Origin: Betaproteobacteria bacterium
GTDB taxonomy: Bacteria; Pseudomonadota; Gammaproteobacteria; Burkholderiales; SG8-41
Assembly: GCA_900299145.1 (NCBI GenBank)
Contig: OMIN01000044.1
Span: 1 to 54,363, forward strand
Direction: 5' to 3'
Length of the DNA: 54,363 bases
Position 1 is the first letter of the stretch. Every line of letters begins with the position of its first letter. Position numbers and translations under genes: made by a program. The notes beneath the pieces were generated by a model. It was not told where the DNA came from, ran no database searches, and was given only the letters and a program-made list of their open reading frames with translations. Of the stretch, positions 49,045 through 54,363 are shown one piece after another.

Positions 49045-50769
49045 ATGGTTGAACTCGAATTTTTTGACCCTGCCGGTGCGCTGGAAATCACCACGCCGCA
49101 TGCGCCGCGTCTGGACCAGATTGCCGGCAAGAAAATCGGCTTTGTCACCAACGAACAATGGCAGGCGTATCGCACGCTGCCGCTGATCAAATCCCTGTTC
49201 GAGAAGGATTTCCCCGGCGTGGAAATTCTGCCGCTCGACGCCTTCCCGCAAGGCAATGCACTGATCGGCGAGGAAAAAACCGCGATGATGGTGAAGGACA
49301 GCGGCGTCGATGCGGTGATCATCGGCAACGCGGCCTGAGGGTCCTGCGCCACTGCGTGCGGCCGTGCTGCCGCCCGAATCGAAACCCTGGGCATCCCCAC
49401 CGTCACCCTCACGCGTGCGGATTTTCGCGGTGTAATGACCAATGCCATTTCCGGGTTGGGGCTCGCGCCCGACGCGGCGATGATTACCTTTCCCATCGAC
49501 ATGTTTTTACCGGGCAGCGACATTTCCGGCATTGAGGCGCGCAAGAACGAGTTTTACGACGCGCTCACCGGCTGGCAATCGAGCCGCACCAAGGCGGCCG
49601 CTGTTCCCATGCTGAAAGTGCAAGGCGAAACGTACGAAGACGCCTTGCAAAAGGCCAACCATTTGGCCATCACCAACTTGTGGGGTGACGGCCTGCCGCT
49701 GTGGCCGGCCACACGCGAACGCGTGAATCGCATCCTGCGCGGCACACCGCTGCCACGCGCGCACGTAATCGGCAAATTCCCGCCGCGCGGCGGCATCACC
49801 ACGGTGGAAACCTGTGCGATTTCACTGGCAATGGCGGGCGGGCGGCCCGAATATCTGCCGGTGCTGGTTGCCGCGGTCGAGGCTTTTTTGCATCCCGAAA
49901 CCAATGCCGAGCAATTGCAGGCCGCCAGCGGCAGCGCATTTCCGGTGGTAGTGGTGAACGGGCCGATTGCGAAACAGATTCGCTTGAACTCCGGCTTCGG
50001 CTGCCTGGGCCCTGATCCGCAAAGGCCGGCGGGTGCTTCAATTGGCCGCGCGCTGCGGCTGATCCAACAAAACGTCGGCGGCGCACTGCCGGGCATCGGC
50101 GCCATGGCCAACTATGGCGGCATGCGCAACGTCAATCTTGTCTTCGCCGAGGACGAGGACAACATTCCCGAAGGCTGGCCCACGCACGGCACCGAGCGCC
50201 ACGGCTTTGCGCGCGAGACCAATTCCGTGTCGGTGTTTTTCTGCAATGGCGCAACCAATACGCGGCGGCGCGGTGCTAAAAAAGAGACGCCTGAAGAAGA
50301 CGCCACGCAGGGCATGTATCGGCTCGCCGATTTCATGCGCGTGCCGAACTACACGAATCTCTCGGGCTACGAAAAAGGCACGCCGGGCGCAATTCTGATT
50401 CCCGGCGTAGTTGCCAACAACATGGCGAAGCTGGGCTGGACCAAGCCGAAAATGCGCGAATTCTTTTACCAGAACTCGCGCATCCCGCAGTCGGAAATCA
50501 AGCGCAACGGCGGCACGGCGTGGATCGAGATCGATTCAAACCCGATCACACGCGACAGTCTGAAGCAAGACCCGTGGCCGATTACCTCAAAGCCGGAAAA
50601 CTTTATCGTGCTGGTGTGCGGCGGCGGCCATCCGACCAACAGCTTCTGGCTGCAGGGCTACAGCCCGCGCGTCATCGGCAAGGAAGTGCGCGTGCCAGAA
50701 ACCTTCGAGGAATTGTTGACCGAAGCCGATCGGGATCTGGGGTGTGGCGACGACGTGTGCCGCATATAG
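49045..50769 (+). CDS. UGSC-family selenoprotein, read through an in-frame TGA as selenocysteine
   Basis: The frame from 49045 (GGAG 7 bases upstream) runs 97 codons, meets TGA at 49336-49338, and continues without interruption to 50769, giving 574 residues with Sec at 98. The local protein is 'VDAVIIGNAA', U, then 'GSCATACGRAAARIETLGIP'. The four residues U-G-S-C are the hallmark of the UGSC (seleno)protein family, whose cysteine forms read CGSC. Residues 1-165 form that domain. The C-terminal 400 residues are unrecognised, with conserved-looking 'GKFPPRGGITTVETCAISLA' and a tail 'DLGCGDDVCRI' holding a possible redox cysteine pair. Coding quality is the same on both sides of the TGA. Reaction unknown; a thiol/selenol redox role is inferred. 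Confidence 0.85.
49355..49376 (+). promoter_or_regulatory. Candidate bacterial SECIS hairpin
   Basis: Just after the TGA, GCGGC (49358-49362) pairs with GCCGC (49369-49373) around a six-base loop CGTGCT whose second base is G. Two more pairs extend the stem below one mismatch. The loop begins 25 bases after the TGA, within the spacing seen for SelB-dependent bacterial SECIS elements. It was folded by eye only. Confidence 0.5.
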
Positions 50770-50779
50770 CGCGAGGGCG

Positions 50780-52240
50780 CTACTTTAGCGACCGCACCGC
50801 CCGCACATAAGCGTTGTATTGCACCGTTTCCGTGTTGCACGCACCCTCGGTGTAATACACGACCCAGCCGCGCCCTTGCGATTGGGTGTCGCTGGTCCAG
50901 ATGAAGAAAGCCCCGGCAGATTCAAACGCCGAGGCCAGATGCACCTTCGCCGCGCCGCCGCTGGTTTGCAACGGTTGACCGCCATCGGGCGGCATCATCA
51001 GTGACATGGCTTCTTCCAGCGTGGGCAGGCGCCAGTCGTCAAAGCCGCCGTAACGCTTGGCGTTGAGCGCTTGTATGTATTGTTCCGCGCCCTGCTGGCC
51101 GCCCTGCACTATCGTGCCGGAGCCACTACGTTGCCACATCAACCCTCGCACCGGGTTCACCACCATCAGGCCGCCGCCGTGCACCTGGGTTTCATATTGA
51201 TGCGGGCCGCCGCGGCCCGCCGTGTTCCAGCCGGTACGATAAAAATTCTGCGTGACGATCATCACTTTGGCATCGTCCGCAGTCACGGTCAGTGGCGTGC
51301 TGCGCAACCGCGCACCCGCTGTACGCACCTGGCCGGAGGACTGCGGCGCCAGCGCCACCATCGCAGGCTGCGGCACCACCGGCACCGGGCCGTCGGGCGA
51401 TGAACCGGCGAAATAAAACTTGCCTTCCAGCGGCGAACTCGACACCCACGGCTGCTGCTGGTTGGCGGTGGCGCGCTTGACGGCTACACCCACGTCGTTG
51501 AACACCGAAAACACATCCAGCCCGGGCGTAGCCACCGCCTTCGACAGCGCGCGGGTATACGGGCTGTGGCCGTCCACGCCGTCGGCGGCGACATTGCCCG
51601 GCTGTGTGGCATAGGCGATCAGCGTGCCTTCGGGCGCCTGCATTTGCGCAAGCCCCGTGCCGGTGGAACGCATGCCGGTGGTGGCGAACGGGTTGTTGCG
51701 GCAAGCGTCAAGGATCACCATGTTTAACCGCGTGCCGGCGAGTTCCATCTGGCGCAGCACCAGATCAACGTTGAGCAACTGAAAATCCGCGTCGGCCTCA
51801 CGCGTCGGGTTCGCGTTCACCGGCACCAGGAAATTGCTGCCGCGAATTTGCAGGCCGTGCCCGGCGTAATAAAACAGTGCGACGTTGGCGCCCTGCACCG
51901 CCTTGCCGAAGGATTGCACCACGTTTTCAAAGCCCTGCTTATCAAGATCCACATGCGCCTTGCCGCCGACCAGTGTGAAGCCCAGCGCAGCAAGCGTTTC
52001 AGCCATCAACCGCGCATCCGGCCCGGGGTTCTCGAGCTTGGGTACGGAGACATAGTCGCTGTTGCCGATGATCAGTGCGACGCGGCGTTCGATCTGTTGC
52101 GCGGGCGCATCGTGTGCCGGCAACAAAGCGAGTAGCACCGACGCCGCCCATGCCAGGAATGGCAGCGCCCATCGTTTAAGCCGTTGCTGTGATTTCGTTG
52201 CAGGTGTCACTGTTGCGAACTGCGTCATCGTGGGCATCAT
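50780..52240 (-). CDS. Exported caspase-like (peptidase C14) protein with C-terminal DUF1566-type domain
   Basis: This 486-residue protein has a signal peptide ('WALPFLAWAASVLLALLPAH') followed by a caspase/metacaspase p20 fold: 'RRVALIIGNSDYVSVPKLEN', catalytic His128 in 'VALFYYAGHGLQIRGSNFLV', and catalytic Cys180 in 'MVILDACRNNPFATTG'. A Pro/Ala linker leads to a C-terminal Lcl/DUF1566 domain: 'NPVRGLMWQRSGSGTIVQGG', 'YGGFDDWRLPTLEEAMSLM' and 'GWVVYYTEGACNTETV'. It is convergent with the selenoprotein gene, 10 bases apart. The substrate is unknown. ATG codons at 52240, 52237 and 52228 are all possible. Confidence 0.86.
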   Translation of the reverse strand: MMPTMTQFATVTPATKSQQRLKRWALPFLAWAASVLLALLPAHDAPAQQIERRVALIIGNSDYVSVPKLENPGPDARLMAETLAALGFTLVGGKAHVDLDKQGFENVVQSFGKAVQGANVALFYYAGHGLQIRGSNFLVPVNANPTREADADFQLLNVDLVLRQMELAGTRLNMVILDACRNNPFATTGMRSTGTGLAQMQAPEGTLIAYATQPGNVAADGVDGHSPYTRALSKAVATPGLDVFSVFNDVGVAVKRATANQQQPWVSSSPLEGKFYFAGSSPDGPVPVVPQPAMVALAPQSSGQVRTAGARLRSTPLTVTADDAKVMIVTQNFYRTGWNTAGRGGPHQYETQVHGGGLMVVNPVRGLMWQRSGSGTIVQGGQQGAEQYIQALNAKRYGGFDDWRLPTLEEAMSLMMPPDGGQPLQTSGGAAKVHLASAFESAGAFFIWTSDTQSQGRGWVVYYTEGACNTETVQYNAYVRAVRSLK

Positions 52241-52388
52241 GATATACAGCTTGCGGGTACCGTCAATGCCGGGCTTGCGGTAGCGTTGCGTATCCGTGCT
52301 AGCATGAATTGAATTTGGCTTGGCCGCTATCCAACCGTTGTCGCGCACATTTGTTCGGCGGCCAGCGGCTGCCCCAGCGAATACACCG

Positions 52389-52416
52389 TAACTATTTGTT
52401 TTTATTGAATATTTTA
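52389..52416 (+). repeat. AT-rich boundary repeat, copy 15, ending in a start codon
   Basis: This reads TAACTATTTG, then TTTTTATTG, then AATATTTTA, and the final A begins the ATG of the Bug gene. It is the copy closest to consensus and is oriented with the gene. Just upstream of an ATG with no purine-rich ribosome site, it forms the leader. Confidence 0.85.
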
Positions 52417-53414
52417 TGCAGCCCTTGCAGTGTGGTTCCGTCACTGGCTGGTTGCTGGCGCTGCTGTCGCCATGGGCATTCGCACAGCCCGCCGCCACGA
52501 GCACAAGTTCAGCCTTTCCGGTGAAATCCATCCGCGTCATCGTGCCGTTTGGCCCGGGCGGCCCCAGCGACTATTTGGTACGCAGCGTCGGCATAAAACT
52601 CGCAGAATCGTGGGGCCAGCAACTGCTGGTGGATAACCGCACCGGCGCCAATGGCGTGGTCGGCGTGGAACTCGCCGCGCGCGCCGCGCCCGACGGCTAC
52701 ACGCTGGTGATGGCCACCAACGGCACGCACGGCATCAACGCCAGCCTCTACAGCAGGCTGCCGTACGACACGGTGAAGGATTTTGCCCCCATCACGCGCT
52801 TTGCACTGGCGCCGTATTTGTTGATCGCGCACCCGTCGCTGCCGGTGCACGGCGTAAAGGAGTTGATCGCACTGGCGCGGCAACGGCCCGGCGAACTGAC
52901 GTGGTCGTATGGCGGCAGCCCGTCGCAACTGGCGGTGGAACTCTTCAAGAAAACGGCGGGCGTTAACTTGATCCCCGTGCCGTACAAGGGCAACGCACCG
53001 GCGATCACCGCCGCCATCAGTGGCGAAGTATCGTTGTCGTACGGCAACGTGGCGGCTTCCATGCCGCACGTACAGGCCGGCCGATTGCGCGCGCTGGCCG
53101 TCGGCAGTTTGCAGCGCCTCGCCACCGTGCCACAGATACCGACCGTCGCCGAAGCGGGCTTTGCGAACTTTGCGGGCTACGAAGCCGGCGCGTGGTACGG
53201 CCTTCTCGCGCCCGCCGCAACGCCGCGCGGCATTGTCGAACGCCTCAACGGCGAAATCACGCGCATCCTCAAGCTGCCCGACGTTCAGCAGCGCCTGCGT
53301 AACGAGGCCTACGCCATTTTCGCCGACACGCCGGAACAATTCGCCGCCGCCATCCGCGCCGAAATCGCCAAATGGGCGCCGATCGTGAAACAGGCTGGGC
53401 TGCGGGCCGAGTAA
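52416..53414 (+). CDS. Bug-family TTT solute-binding protein
   Basis: This 332-residue binding protein has a signal peptide ('GWLLALLSPWAFAQ') and the family opening 'FPVKSIRVIVPFGPGGPSDY'. It also has 'WGQQLLVDNRTGANGVVGVE', 'VPYKGNAPAITAAISGEVSL' and a closing 'EIAKWAPIVKQAGLR'. No Shine-Dalgarno is visible because the leader is an AT-rich repeat that ends at the ATG. It is the eighth Bug gene of the window and stands between the caspase-like gene (divergent) and the fimV-like gene. Confidence 0.93.
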   Translation: MQPLQCGSVTGWLLALLSPWAFAQPAATSTSSAFPVKSIRVIVPFGPGGPSDYLVRSVGIKLAESWGQQLLVDNRTGANGVVGVELAARAAPDGYTLVMATNGTHGINASLYSRLPYDTVKDFAPITRFALAPYLLIAHPSLPVHGVKELIALARQRPGELTWSYGGSPSQLAVELFKKTAGVNLIPVPYKGNAPAITAAISGEVSLSYGNVAASMPHVQAGRLRALAVGSLQRLATVPQIPTVAEAGFANFAGYEAGAWYGLLAPAATPRGIVERLNGEITRILKLPDVQQRLRNEAYAIFADTPEQFAAAIRAEIAKWAPIVKQAGLRAE

Positions 53415-53528
53415 TGCATTTGCGTTGCCGGCTAGTCGTGGCCGTTCCCATGGACGGCGCGCTGCTGGCACGGTGTAGAATGTCACCGTCCTTGTGAAAC
53501 CATGCGCGCGCATCCTCAGCACTCATCC

Positions 53529-54329
53529 ATGACCACACTTCGGCGACAGTTTGCTGGCGCGCTGCTGGCGTTGTTCATGGCAGCGTTCGCGGGTGCTGGC
53601 CTGGCGGCGGGGTTGGGCCCGATCAATCCGCAGTCACGCATTGGCCAGCCGTTTGCCGCCGACATCGACCTGATCAACGTAGGCCGCGATGATTTCATGG
53701 CGCTGAAAGTCGGTCTTGCGTCAGCCGCGTCCTACCGCGCGGCGGGGCTGACCCTGGACCCGGTGCTCAATTCACTGCGACTCACGCTGGAGCGGCGCGC
53801 CAACGGTGCACCGTACATACGCGCCATCACCACCCGCCGCGTGACCGAGCCCTATCTCGATGTGCTGGTTGAATTGTCCACGCCCGATGGCGGCTACAGC
53901 GTGCCTACACCGTGCTGCTGGATTTGCCAGATACCGCGCAAACCGCCGTCGCAGCAGCGCCTGCCACGACCGCCGCCGTGCCAGCAACAAAGCCGGATGC
54001 CACCCCGTCAGCGCAAACCGAGGCTCGGCCGCAGCGCGCACGCCCGCCTGTGCCGGCGTCCACCACCACTGGGCCAGCGCCGATTTCTTCCGCACCCGCC
54101 GCAGCCCCTCCGCCCGCCGCACGTGCACCCGCGACAACAGGCGCGTCAGTTACGCCAGCACCACCGGGCGAAATCGCACCAGGGGGGAAGCCAAGCGCCA
54201 AGCCATCCGCGCAACCGGGCGCGCCTGCGGCGCCACCGGCGACCACAACACCCGCGCCCGCTGAACCAGCCACACCGCCGACAACAGTGCCGCCAGCGCC
54301 CGTGGCTGACGCGCCATCGCCTTCAGCAC
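53529..54329 (+). CDS. FimV/HubP-like protein, N-terminal part, frameshifted and cut by the contig end
   Basis: The start has a signal peptide ('QFAGALLALFMAAFAGAGLA') and the FimV N-terminal domain: 'GPINPQSRIGQPFAADIDL', 'SYRAAGLTLDPVLNSLRLTL' and 'EPYLDVLVELSTPDGGYSV'. A one-base deletion near 53904 throws the frame. Shifting restores 'YTVLLDLPDTAQTAVAAAPA' and a long Pro/Ala/Thr-rich linker, as in FimV. FimV-type proteins bind peptidoglycan, sit at the pole and support type IV pilus and secretion functions. The real gene continues past the contig end; bases from 54330 are adapter. The shift, so close to a low-quality contig end, is probably an error. Confidence 0.82.
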
Positions 54330-54363
54330 CTGTCTCTTATACACATCTGACGCTGCCGACGAA
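54330..54363 (+). other. Illumina Nextera adapter contamination
   Basis: The last 34 bases read CTGTCTCTTATACACATCT (the Tn5 mosaic end) followed by GACGCTGCCGACGA, the Nextera read-2 side adapter, plus one base. This is not genomic DNA. It gives the false protein ending 'VSYTHLTLPT' in one frame and 'LSLIHI' in another. Confidence 0.98.

Noticed and set aside
49336-49338. TGA as an ordinary stop making two genes or a pseudogene
   Set aside because: The next codons give G-S-C exactly as in the UGSC family, the second half has no good independent start before conserved residues, and there are no other lesions. A recent nonsense mutation cannot be fully excluded.
48924-49544. 206-codon minus-strand frame across the TGA region
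   Set aside because: It runs opposite the selenoprotein gene and has low-complexity Ser/Ala/Arg content with no motif. The plus-strand reading has a known family motif and a ribosome site.

Overview
The window is GC-rich chromosomal DNA from a betaproteobacterium, most likely a member of Burkholderiales known only from sequence data. Three things point there: typical gene orders (aroQ-accB-accC, hemA-prfA-prmC-grxD, argH beside fimS-algR), a CIRCE element before rpoH, and eight genes for Bug-type solute-binding proteins of tripartite tricarboxylate transporters with no membrane subunits nearby. It is an assembly contig. The right end carries an Illumina Nextera adapter, and the left end starts with a fold-back inverted repeat.

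Layout. 1-4600: the tail of a Bug gene, rpoH, then accC, accB, aroQ and a TlpA-like thioredoxin on the minus strand. 4600-9240: dsbD, cutA and an epimerase on the minus strand, divergent from a ferredoxin-type reductase and a rhodanese-like protein. 9290-10120: a probable solitary integron cassette, with an attC-like site and a HEPN-like protein. 10230-17230: a minus-strand catabolic block headed by an IclR regulator (CoA-transferase, CitE-like lyase, Gfo/Idh oxidoreductase, NIPSNAP protein, Bug protein, exported creatininase-like protein). 17660-21100: prpB, rubredoxin, a class II aldolase and an AT-richer accessory patch. 21336-26930: hemA, prfA, a DMT transporter, prmC, a Bug gene and grxD. 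26970-33010: rhodanese, TauE, a degenerate J-domain protein, a DUF4124 protein, argH and the fimS-algR pair. 33040-45590: two beta-propeller proteins, a VIT/vWA/TPR protein, oxidoreductases, a VOC protein, four Bug genes and a hydrolase. 45700-54330: an oxidoreductase, a binding protein, an acyl-CoA dehydrogenase, a UGSC-family selenoprotein, a caspase-like protein, a last Bug gene and a truncated fimV-like gene.

The two strongest signals cross ordinary gene calls. First, the gene at 49045-50769 is interrupted by an in-frame TGA that reads exactly as U-G-S-C, with a hairpin suitable for a bacterial SECIS just after it. It is best read as one selenoprotein of 574 residues, not two ORFs or a pseudogene. 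Second, an AT-rich repeat of about 28 bases occurs at least 15 times in both orientations, always at gene boundaries. It overlaps start or stop codons in many copies and supplies the N-terminal or signal-peptide codons of dsbD, the creatininase-like gene, a rhodanese and a DUF4124 protein. I know of no name for this repeat.

Two single-base frameshifts (fimS near 32113, fimV near 53904) are probably sequence errors or recent mutations. No tRNA, rRNA, CRISPR array or transposase gene was recognised.
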